Assembly: GCA_963924555.1 (NCBI GenBank) | Contig: OZ004593.1 | Location: 4,646,480-4,710,479 of the forward strand | Direction: 5' to 3' | Length of the DNA: 64,000 nucleotides | From: Crambe crambe | Taxonomy: Eukaryota; Porifera; Demospongiae; Poecilosclerida; Crambeidae | Part shown: positions 30,494-40,175 of the stretch, in pieces | Layout: the number at the start of each line of letters is the position of its first letter | Position numbering within the stretch: the stretch's first letter is position 1 | Notes under the pieces: model-generated | Told to the model about the DNA's origin: nothing | What the model saw: the letters and a program-made list of their open reading frames with translations, nothing else | Database searches by the model: none | Made by a program: the position numbers and the translations under genes

Positions 30494-33217
30494 CTTTCTC
30501 TGTACCCTTTAAAAATTCTATAAAGACAGCAAAAAATCAAAGAAGCAACTCCAAAAATGATGACTGCAGCAACAACAGAGGTACCAATCACCAAGGCTTC
30601 AAAAATATTTACTGTAATTATTATTTGATTATAATAGTAAGATTTGTCTCAATAATTATCGTTCTTACTTGCACATATCCGGAGGTTAAGCTTGGCCAGA
30701 GGACAATTAGAACTTCTTATTACTGTATTAAGATCTAAAGACTCATTCCACTGTCCACATAACCCTGTTTCTTCACACCAGTAGCATTTCCCCCCACTAT
30801 TCTAAAATGTATAAATTGCTAATCATAATGAAACTCACTAGTGATATTAGTGGTCACATGACTTGTGACCAATCAGATTCTCTAAAAAAGTGTGCTCTAT
30901 AATTATCTCACTTTTACGCATGTGCACTAAAATGCTTATTGAGGAACTTGTACACAGGAGCCTCGGTGGAAGATCCACTTGAACTATGACCTTCCAGCCT
31001 CAGTCCCTATAGTACCTATAACAGTGCTTACAAGCTAAGACTAGCTGTTAGTTTCAAATAGGAAAACTTCGGGAATTTTCCTGATTAATTTTGAATAACT
31101 TGATCATTCAATAGAATTAGTTCTCATAAAATTAGCTTATGAAACAAACCACCAACGTTTCGACCAGAATACTCTAGCCTTCATCAGGGTGATACAAAAA
31201 ATGCACACAGAAAACCCAATGTGTGTCAGAGCTTGTTAGGTACTATAAAAGAAAGCTAAGTATGGTGAGTCATAGGATTGTTCTGTAAAGATCAACTGGA
31301 ATCCGATTAGACCCAAGTCATGTGATCAGCACTAAATCGTTTAGATCACTCTGAACTAGCTGCATGATACACTTGAATGGTGCCATAGCTAGTGCTGTCA
31401 GTCAGTGAAGCACGCACTGAACTAATTTAGCTTTTTTTTACTGGATTTTAAGAAACCCTTAGGATGACTACCATCTATTCTTAAAAGCACTTACAAAGTC
31501 AAGACATGAATGACAGTTGGTACCATTGAAACTTGAACAATCTAAAGGTCAATGATAAGTCAATAGTCATTTTAAGTGAGTCTACTCAGCCACTTGTAAC
31601 AGTTAGAATCTGAAATATTTTTTTAAATATAAACTGAACTGTTTAACCAGAGGAAAATGAGATGGGCTTGTTCAATTCTTTGAATACGGTCATGATAGCT
31701 AGCATTTAATCATGGGAATAAGTCTCTGATCTGCTTTAGCTAACATGGGATGAAGCATGGTCTGTATAGATAAGTTGACCTTGATGGGTGAATCGGACCA
31801 ATGCATAAGGCACTTATGATATCCATCCATAATTATGATTGCTCTACAGTCTACACTAAAGATCTCACCTTGGACTGATTCATGAGCAGAAATATTTAGT
31901 CTTGCACCAACTGCTGCTGCAACGATTGAAGATAGTGATGTAATCATGGCTTCACATTTGCAGTGAACTGATAACTATTCTTATGATTAGTACCTTGAAA
32001 ATCTATTGTATACGTCCGATTCCTATAAGCTGTAGGATGACCATACATGTGAATAGCTTCACACATGAACATTAAAGGACTTGAGGTATTAAACTGATTA
32101 ATGACCAACTTGCTTGACCTAGTTCCATCTGCACTGAAGATTGAGAATTCACTTGAATTTCGTAATATTATAGCATCCTTGTATCTCCATCGCCACTTGT
32201 ATGATCCTTGCAGTGTTACTGTGCATGTGAGTGTCACTACCCTATTGATAAGATCTCTTGAACTTGGGATGTATATTGCATTTTCTGTTGCAGGCCTCTT
32301 AAAAATCACTACATTTGGTGAGTAATTTGGTTGCACGTCTCCACAAAATCTTGCTTCACTCAAAAGGAACCAGTTTATGTGGTATAGATCTGTGAATGTC
32401 CATCTGAGGAGAAATATTAAACTTCTAGATGGTAAAAGTGGACGTAGAGTAACTCTCCTTGTAGTGTAATCATTTTCAGACAACCATTCATTATTCAATA
32501 TGTAAAACATAACTTCTTCAGCATTATCATCAGATATAGTTGTTGATCTTGGATCAGATGTACGATATAGCTGCAGATTTGGTAGGCTAATGTTCTGAAT
32601 TGGATAATTCAGGAAGTACAGATCAATAGCTGTCACTAAGGTGACACTGGTAAGTCGAAAAGATGCATATGGAAATGTACTGTTTGATCTCCATGCTACA
32701 TACTGGAGCCTATCATCATTTTCATCGATATTTGGCTCACTATGTCCTACGAAATTATCTCCTACTACTATAAATCTTGGACAAATAGTGTGACCACTAT
32801 CATCCTTGGAGCAGCCTTGTAATTCAGGTGTCACAGATGCAGTTCCTTTAAATACATCAGGGACAGATTGAAAAGATCTCAAACTTGCTATAATCAGAGA
32901 AAGTAATAATGCATGAGAGCTACTGAGCTACTCCAGCCAATATTCGACCCTGATTATCTGGCACTTGGCCATTTTTAGTTTTAACAGCTACTTGGTTATT
33001 ACATTAATCACTGGTACAGTAAGGAAGTATCATCCAGAAAACCCAGAAAATATTCTTGCCTAAGCTCTCCGAATAATCAAGGTTGCACTGTAGCATAGTT
33101 ACATGGGTCACACTTCCAGCATGATGAATATTCTCACAACCAACCTGGAGTGCAGAGTTGAGCAGAAATGTTGAATACACATCTCAGTAGAAGAAAGAAA
33201 ATATGAAATCTGTGCAT
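30494..33217 (-). CDS. Type I membrane receptor A, paralogue of B (possibly incomplete in its second Ig)
   Basis: Exon 1 33217-33145 (MHRFHIFFLLLRCVFNISAQ, signal peptide), exon 2 32887-31994 (298 codons), exon 3 starting at 31916, and transmembrane exon 4 30611-30494 (VIGTSVVAAVIIFGVASLIF). Splice phases 1, 1, 1 and 2 equal those of gene B. Exon 2 carries the same N-terminal domain (GCSKDDSGHTICPRFIV, YFLNYPIQNISLPNLQLY, ARFCGD) and an Ig domain (LTCTV..W...FMCEA). Exon 3 starts like an Ig (SAHESVQGEIFSVDCRA) but loses similarity to B and reaches a stop at 31699. Either a donor at CAAG/GTGAG (phase 1, about 31868) shortens it, or the second Ig is damaged. N-glycosylation sequons (NIS, NSS, NRT) fit an extracellular role. 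No cytoplasmic exon after exon 4 was found. Its ATG is 208 bp from the divergent dehydrogenase ATG. Confidence 0.65.
31145..31205. repeat. Retroelement-end-like sequence (Penelope-type, uncertain)
   Basis: The phrase 'aacgtttcgaccag', then 'tactctagccttcatcaggg', resembles a sequence I associate with ends of Penelope-like elements. A looser match (ttggctgaaatgcctcagcc, then atcatcagggc) occurs at 46112-46150, and the palindrome at 6.45 kb shares its core. It lies in the intron between exons 3 and 4 of receptor gene A. The family is a guess. Confidence 0.3.
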
Positions 33218-33425
33218 CTCTTTGAATTCTTTTGTTGAGAGGTTTGTCAGCCACCTAGCTAGCTCCTATGACAATAATACTACCTATCTTTTGACTCTTG
33301 TTACTATTAGGCACGAATTACGTAATACTACGCGTGCGCGCGCGCCGGGACGCGCGCGCGCCGGGCCACGCCCCCGATCAATCCTCACCTCGACCTCTCA
33401 TCCTCAGTACTCTATACATGTGAAA
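33218..33425. promoter_or_regulatory. Divergent promoter region between receptor A (-) and ACADM (+) with doubled CG motif
   Basis: Only 208 bp separate the two start codons. Within it, the 14-mer GCGCGCGCGCCGGG occurs twice, at 33336-33349 and 33352-33365, followed by a GC-box-like ccacgccccc. The same 14-mer occurs once more in the window, 35 bp upstream of the third UGT gene. The motif is largely self-complementary, so it could act in both directions. A shared promoter is inferred from spacing. Confidence 0.6.
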
Positions 33426-36400
33426 ATGGCAGGACTACGTGTTTCTCGTATGCTTTTAGGAAGAGTTCCAACTAGGGTAAGTGATAGTTTGAAGTCGTTA
33501 TTAAAGATCACAGTACCAATTTTAATATAGTTCTTCTCAGCCACTCCAAAACTGTCTTCGGGACTAAATTTTGGTGAGTAGTTCATAGCTAACTAGAATC
33601 ACGATCTGGAGCTAGTGGTACTGTTATAGTAAACTTTTTGGAGATTCAAGAATCTACTTGAACAATTTTATGTCTGGCAAGTGCTAAATGACAAAATTAA
33701 TAATTATAGTATTTAAGCATTCCAAGCTACTTCTCTCCTAGCGCTGGGAGGTGGAGATGGCAATTTTCCCTGCATCATCCAGCAATGATTTTTTGATTGA
33801 AGGGAACAGTTTGTGAGAGCAGGACAGAGTTCCCAATTTCCATTGCTAGGAACTTAAGAGCATAGCCATGAGTCTCTATAGCCGTGTTTATACGCACGCC
33901 CAACCCGGGTTGAGATTCAATCCGGATTCCAATCCACCTAATTGATATGGGTTGGGCTACCCGGATTGGAATCCGGGTTGGTACCGTTCACACGCGAAGC
34001 GAATCCGGGTTGAATCCGGGTTAGAACCCCCGTGTAAACGGGGCTTAGGTCACTTATATTGTCTTGAGGTCGTGGGCCTTAAGGGCATGGTTAATTCTAG
34101 TATGAACACTTACCCACAAATACAATATCAGGTCGGGCTGAAGTCGTCAGAATATTCTGGGGGATGGTCGATGGCAGATTGTCAGTGGCCCTGCAAGTGA
34201 TTAATAATGGCTTCTAGATGCTCAGTCCACCCCTTGCCCCATTACAACTTCCTTTCCAGGATGAAACCCTGCTGATGTAAGCCCCCATAAAATGAAGTGG
34301 GTGTGGGACTCAATGTATCAGAGTGTACTCAATTATTGCCAAAGGTTGGTACTGTGACCTTTGGTACTGTGACCTTTCTTGATTTAAGCTGACAATTTCT
34401 AGAAGTAGGGCTGCATAAATCACTGTTATTGATCGCATGGAGAGAGCTATAGAGTTATCATACACTGATTCAGAAGTTCTCCAACTGGTTCCTGTTGTCT
34501 GGGCTGTGGCCTCAAAGCCATTCACTGCACACTACGTTTCCCTAGCTTTATGTAAACTTCAGTAGACCCCTTATTTAGGCACACCTAAGCTTAAAACTAT
34601 CTGGCTGCAAAAGCACAATTTCACAATTTATTATCGCAGTAGTAAGTGACTACAGGACATTGATAATGGGCTGCATGACTCACCTTACTTACCTAAGGTC
34701 ATCCTATTGCAGTGTATGCTACTTACTGAAACAAGTACCTAGCACTTCTTTTGTTGAAAATGGCAAGAGATAATTGTCTCTATGAAGCAGTTACAAACCA
34801 AGACATATCCCTATAAAGAGGTCATGCCTTCTCTTATCAGAGAGTGCGGTAGTATGGAATGGGCATGGCTTCTCTCATTAGAGTCCCTTAGGAATGCACC
34901 CATGATTTCTTATCACACACTGAAGTCACACAATTTTCAGAAGGCTCAGTCTCATACATTGTTTTGTTCATTTGTTTTGTTTTGTTTTGTTGTTTTTTTT
35001 GTTTTTTTTTTTTTTTTGTTTTTTTGTTTTGTTTTGTTTTGTTTTGTTTTGTTTTAGGGTTCTGCCCACACTGGTTGACAATGGCCATTTTGTTTTGTTT
35101 TGTTTTGTTTAGGGTTCTGCCCACACTGGTTGACAATGGCCATTTTGGCCACCACTTGGCTATTTCGGCCACCACTTAGCTATTTTTGGCCACCACTCAT
35201 ATACTTAGCTCTAGTTGTACTGCATACCAGTTTTAATCATCCAAAGGGACCCCTAAATGAAGTTGAATAGTTCTGTTGGGACATGGTGGAGTGGCAGTGA
35301 TTTCATGCCACCCTTGCCCACACCGAAAAAAACAACAACAACAAAACAAGTTCTGCCCAGGATTCTTGAGTGGTGGCCGAAATTTATTTGCCATGCCCAT
35401 TTTATAAGATTATGTTCCCAATGGGGTTTATTTGAAAAGGATAAACTGGCTAACAGATCCAACATAATCACAACCCCATAGTAGTTCAGTAGCTCAAAGG
35501 CACAAGAACCTCTTAGTGGGACCAGCTAATTATAGGGTTCCACTCTTCAGAGGCTTAGTAGATGATTAATGTCCCTGATAGGGAGGTTTTTGTTGTTGTT
35601 GTTGTTATTGTTGTTGTTGTTATTGTCGTTGTTGTATTGTGTCCTCACTCTATTATTATAGGACCTTGCAGTATAAAGAAATTTTAGGCTAATTCTGTAG
35701 TCCTGTTAAACTTATTATTTGGTGCAGGTAGTAATGCTATGCTTTATGCTTAGAACTATCTCCGGAGCAAAAGGAGTACCAGCAGCTAGCGAGGAAATTT
35801 AGTCGTGAAGTTATAAAACCAGCTGCTGCAAAGTATGATCAGTCTGGAGAAGTAAGTTCTATTTTTGTACACAATATTCTATATAGAATAAAAATGCCCT
35901 CTTTTTGATTGAAAGCCATTTTATAGGGTTTTCTCCCAGTATACTAAATGCAGGGTGCTATTTGGAAGAAACTGGGCCCATGGCATTATAACATTCTCAT
36001 GGGCTATGGCATTATTTGTTCAGGTTCTTAGGTTAGACTCTAACCTCAGCACCAGGTGTGCAGGGGTTATAATACTCGGTCCTGTCTGTGTGTCTTGAGC
36101 CTTATGGCCATGGCCACATTGCTAACATAGCATTGGTGTGGCAAAGTTGGTGTAGTTATAAAAATTTTCTGTGCAAAATGGGGTTCACTAATTTTCCTGG
36201 ATCTGCTCCTGGGGAATCCCCCTGTCACTCCTCCATCAAACCCTGAACTTGGTCCCCCCCCTCCTCCTCCTCCGTCCCTCCCCTAACGATGCCTTTTATG
36301 GCAGTACTTAAAATCATAAATAAGATGATAACTACTAACTATTATGTCTGCAGTATCCATGGGACATAGTCAAGGAGGGCTGGAAACTCGGCTTTCAGAG

Positions 36401-39301
36401 CATGGGCATCCCCTCTAAGTTTGGCGGAATGGGACTGGGAGTTCTGGAAGAAGTTATTGTGACTGAAGAGATAGCCTTTGGATGCACGGGAATCATGACA
36501 GCAATGTCTGCCAATGGTTTAGCTGTGAGTCTCTCTATGTAGTAGTGGAAGGGGGGGGGGGGTTTCCCTCAAAATATGTGTGCTTATTTTTTGTTCTTGA
36601 AAGTGTCTAGTCTACCTGGGTTGCTCCAAATACATGGCTCACATAACTCTCTATTATAGTCCAGACATGATTACCTAATAGCAGTTTGTATAGGTAATCA
36701 CATCCTTTTGAGTGCAATTTAGGTATAATTGCATGAGGTGAAGCCCTGAGTGCAATTTTAGACAGTTTCAATGCAATTATACCCAAATTGCACGAAAAAG
36801 CATGTGATTGCCTATTAATCATGTGGTAGGTTACTTGTATCAGCCAAGCAGCTGCATGTAGGAATTAAGCTGTTAGGGGTGGCTGACAATCCACTTACTT
36901 AGATAAGCTTGGCACCTACAATTCACTTTGAAAAAAAAAATATTGTAGAAATAAATCAAGCTAGCCTACCATCTTCATGGCTAGATCTGCACATGCTCAG
37001 ATGTAGGAGTGCAATTAATTATAAACTATTAGGGATTAATTGCACAATGAGGGAACCATTTATTGATCAGACAAGGAGAGAAAATAACCAGACAGATGTA
37101 GAAATTGACCGGAAAATATCCTGTGACGGACTGTTATTGTGAGCCCTCAAAATACATATGTGTGCACTTAAAGTGTCCAGTCTGGTTATTGTTATTTACT
37201 TGTGTGAAATATTTGACACACTTGAAATGCATCCTTTTGTCCTTTATGTGTATTTGTAATTTTAGATGGCACCTCTTCTTGTGGGAGCAAATGATGAACA
37301 GTTGATGAAGTACCTTGGCCGCTTAGTGGAAGAACCACTCATGGCAGTAAGTTAGAGAATTTACGTATCTCCTAGAAAAAATCAGAAATGACACTTCTTC
37401 ATCTCCAAGCAGCATGAGTTCCTGAAGACTTGAACTGCTGCAACATGTGAAAGATACTTCAATAGTGTATTCCTATACTACTTCTCATATAGGCATACTG
37501 TGTCACGGAGCCTGGTTGTGGCTCAGATGTGAACGGAATAAAGACAAAAGCTGTTAAAAAAGGCGATGAGGTACAGTTTTAAGAGACATTTGATACTGGG
37601 ATTTGATTCTTAAGAATACTATCCAAGTTATGAAGGGAGGTATCTGTTTACCCAGAGCTGGTGTGCACTATTTAGAAAGGCCATCTTCTTGTACTTTATA
37701 TTATAGTGGGTGCTGAATGGCTCGAAAATGTGGATCACTAATGGTGGAGTGGCTAACTGGTAAGTTAAATTTTCTGTTAGTGCTGTCTGTAATGAGACGA
37801 GTACAAATGTGGTGAAACTATATTAAGGAGTCTCATGGTGGGCATCTTTCATTCTGATTTCAGGTACTTTGTGCTTGCCCGTACGGCAGATGACCCTGCC
37901 ACTCCGGCAGGTAAGGCTTTCACAGCATTCATTGTTGAACGAGAATGGCCAGGTGTGAGTGTCGGACGCAAGGAGTGGAACATGGGTCAGCGTGCTTCCA
38001 GCACCACTGGGGTCACCTTTGAAGATGTGGTAGTGCCAGCTGAGGTAAGACTTGAGAAAAGGGATCTGATCGCTGTAAAAAAAAAAAAAAACACTATTAA
38101 AGTTTGATTTTAATACCACATAGGTTCCCAGATTAGGTGAATTTTTTGCTCCTCAAGTATTAATACACGAATTACTGTAGACATAGTGTTATTTTTAATG
38201 ATTTCTCTACAGAATTTGGTAGGTGCTCCTGGAAAAGGGTTTATCTATGCGATGAATGCCTTTGATAAGACCAGACCAGGAGTAAGTTAATAACAACAAA
38301 ATCAAATTTATTTTATTTTTTAAATTATTTATTTGCTGCAGGTAGCAGCAGGAGCAGTGGGTCTAGCTCAGCGTTGTCTTGAAGAAGCAACAGAATATTC
38401 CCTGACGAGAAAGACATTCGGTACAGAGATTGCTAATCACCAAGCTGTTGCCTTCATGCTGGCAGATATGGCCATTGGAGTCGAGTCCTCCAGACTCTGC
38501 ACTTACCTCTCAGCATGGGAGTTGGACAATGGTCATAAGAATACCTACGCTGCCTCCATTGCCAAAGCACTGGCTTCAGAAGTGGCCAATAAGTCTGCTG
38601 CCGATGCTGTCCAAGTAAGGATACGATAAGAATAGTTATGGCTAACAAGATTCACTTGCATTCCCATAGACCAGCCACTGAAATATTTATTTCACAGTGT
38701 GTTGGCAATAGTAACCATTAACTGAGCATGCACATTGTTTCGTAAGTGAATTATACACTTGTCTAGTTAATGTAGGGTCAAAAATAGTGTGCTCATAATA
38801 CAGTATAGTGCGATATTTTCGTGGGTAAAAATTCTCATGGGTTTCGTGGTTTTGAATAATACATGAGAATAAGGGAATTTATATGGTTCACACTCACACA
38901 TCAATATTTGCAAAACCACGAAAATTTTGACCCACGAAAATTTTTCACTATACAGTAGTTCAATCTTGTCTTTAGCTAAGGATTTGAGCCTTTTTTGCTT
39001 GTAATGTTTACAGATCTTTGGTGGAGCTGGATACAACAGTGAATATCCAGTGGAAAAGTTAATGAGGGATGCTAAGATATTCCAGGTAAGTTGGCTAATT
39101 GTTACAATGTATTATAGGTAGAAAAATGTAACATGAGCAGAATTATGGATGATCTGTACACCCCCATTTGTACATAGGCCCGGCGAGGATTTAATTTTCA
39201 ATTTTTTTTTTCTATAGATCTATGAGGGCACTTCACAAATCCAACGTCTGGTCATCTCCAGAATTATTACTGACACAGCAAAGTCTATGATGTCAAAATA
39301 G
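33426..39301 (+). CDS. ACADM: Medium-chain specific acyl-CoA dehydrogenase, mitochondrial (12 exons, 417 aa)
   Basis: FAD enzyme of mitochondrial beta-oxidation that forms trans-2-enoyl-CoA from medium-chain acyl-CoA and passes electrons to ETF. Exons: 33426-33476, 33531-33573, 35754-35851, 36354-36524, 37266-37346, 37493-37570, 37707-37759, 37864-38044, 38213-38281, 38342-38614, 39014-39085, 39218-39301; all have GT/AG borders and phases that join. The 1254-nt frame is intact. The presequence [17 protein letters not shown] is Arg-rich without acids, typical of mitochondrial targeting. Signature motifs: [48 protein letters not shown] and the catalytic-base motif [10 protein letters not shown] with Glu393. 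Length and motif detail ([18 protein letters not shown]) fit MCAD better than SCAD or LCAD; human ACADM is 421 aa, also in 12 exons. Exon 2 needs the AG at 33530; the AG ten bases on would break the frame. The stop is about 120 bp before the UGT pseudogene. Confidence 0.95.
33881..34044. mobile_element. MITE in ACADM intron 2 (164 bp)
   Basis: Left end gccgtgtttatacgcac is inverted at the right (cgtgtaaacggggc). The interior is built of repeated 'aatccgggttg' and 'aacccgggttg' units in both orientations. Flanks are ATA (left) and TTA (right), compatible with a 3-bp TWA-like duplication of Harbinger type but not proof of it. Confidence 0.6.
34960..35200. repeat. T/G-rich tract with a duplicated 40-bp block and 'ggccaccactt' repeats, ACADM intron 2
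   Basis: A (ttttg)n tract is interrupted by two identical blocks starting 'agggttctgcccacactggt' (about 35056 and 35110). It is followed by three 'tggccaccactt.gctattt' units. It is low-complexity intronic DNA; the long Phe-rich and Lys/Asn-rich frames on the two strands are artefacts. A (gtt)n microsatellite follows at about 35588-35635. Confidence 0.8.
38801..38955. mobile_element. Palindromic MITE in ACADM intron 10 (155 bp, TA flanks)
   Basis: The left arm 'cagtatagtgcgatattttcg', with 'tgggtaaaaattctcatggg' and 'ttcgtggttttg' after it, is inverted on the right (aaaaccacgaaaattttgac, then cccacgaaaatttttcacta). TA lies at 38799-38800 and 38956-38957. This fits a Tc1/mariner-type MITE. 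Confidence 0.75.
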
Positions 39302-39421
39302 CTAGCTTAGGTGTGATATTGATACTCTCTTCAGACTCTTTCATCCATTGTAGAATAAGTTCGGTCAATTTCATTGGCCCTGTATTGCACATTCGCACTT
39401 ATTGAATATGACATCGTGACA

Positions 39422-39898
39422 ATGAAAATTGTTTTAATTATCTTTGTTTTTCTTCACATCTGGAGCACCGAAGCTTCTCCGAAAAGCAGTGAACAGTTGA
39501 GAAATGAAGTGAAAAATGAGGGACTTGAATCGGATCCTTGGAGAGAAGATTGTGCCCATGATGTTATAACAACCAGACCCCTCTCTGTCCTTCTGTTAAA
39601 CGGTCTGTACCTCGGTCATTTCTTCCCCCTAGTTAGTTTAGGTGAGGAATTGGTGAGAAGGGGCCACAATGTCAATCTGTGCCAATGTACTCAAGGGATA
39701 GAGCATTCATCAAGAAATTGCCGAGGGTTGGAATCAAGTTAGTGAGTGCAGGCTATGACAATGGAGTCACACAAGAGGAATTTGATGACCAAACTTAAAG
39801 AAGGAGCACTTTAATACATCACAACTGATCTGCCATCTATGATCCAGATCAGAGCCAAGGTGGAGGAAATTGGGTTGAACCAATTTGACATTATTGAA
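39422..39898 (+). pseudogene. Truncated UDP-glycosyltransferase pseudogene
   Basis: The start MKIVLIIFVFLHIWSTEASP and the segment LSVLLLNGLYLGHFFPLVSL are nearly identical to the intact gene at 40176. A 2-nt loss after RGHNVN (gtcaatctgtgcc versus gtcactctctgtgcc) shifts the frame; two further small deletions follow, and similarity ends abruptly at about 39898 within the codons for FDII. Immediately after comes a 32-bp phrase (39901-39932) that recurs exactly at 56967-56998. The upstream region resembles the promoter of the intact neighbour (cgcacttattgaatatgaca versus gcgcgcttattttataataa). It keeps about one quarter of the gene and is too damaged to act; it began as a tandem duplicate. Confidence 0.9.
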
Positions 39899-40133
39899 GT
39901 AGGATGGAAAGGTGGCCAGAAAAGTATATATGCTAATGTGTTATAGAATAACTTATCTGAAACATATACATTATGAAACATGGGCTGTGTGCATGAGAAT
40001 TTGAGAATACTATTTTAATAGCGAATGTTGAGCCCTATTCAACAAATGAGAGCTGCTAATTATGATAATCAAAGCTAGCTAGAAAACGTGTAACATAATC
40101 TGTGCACCAACACTTGGAGAAATCCACACTCCC

Positions 40134-40160
40134 GTGTTGCGCATGCGCGCTTATTTTATA
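40134..40160 (+). promoter_or_regulatory. NRF1-like palindrome upstream of the second UGT gene
   Basis: TGCGCATGCGCGC at 40138-40150 contains the palindrome GCGCATGCGC, 25 bp before the ATG, and is followed by an AT-rich stretch (ttattttataa). Its closeness to the ATG suggests a very short 5' leader. Confidence 0.4.
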
Positions 40161-40175
40161 ATAACCTAAGAGGGA

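Noticed and set aside
33222-33530. 102-codon ORF across the CG-rich region upstream of ACADM
   Set aside because: It reads through the promoter and the first intron. The ACADM start at 33426, in the same frame, is supported by the presequence and splice phases.
34782-35179. Phe-rich and Lys/Asn-rich ORFs in ACADM intron 2
   Set aside because: They are low-complexity translations of the (TTTTG)n tract inside an intron.
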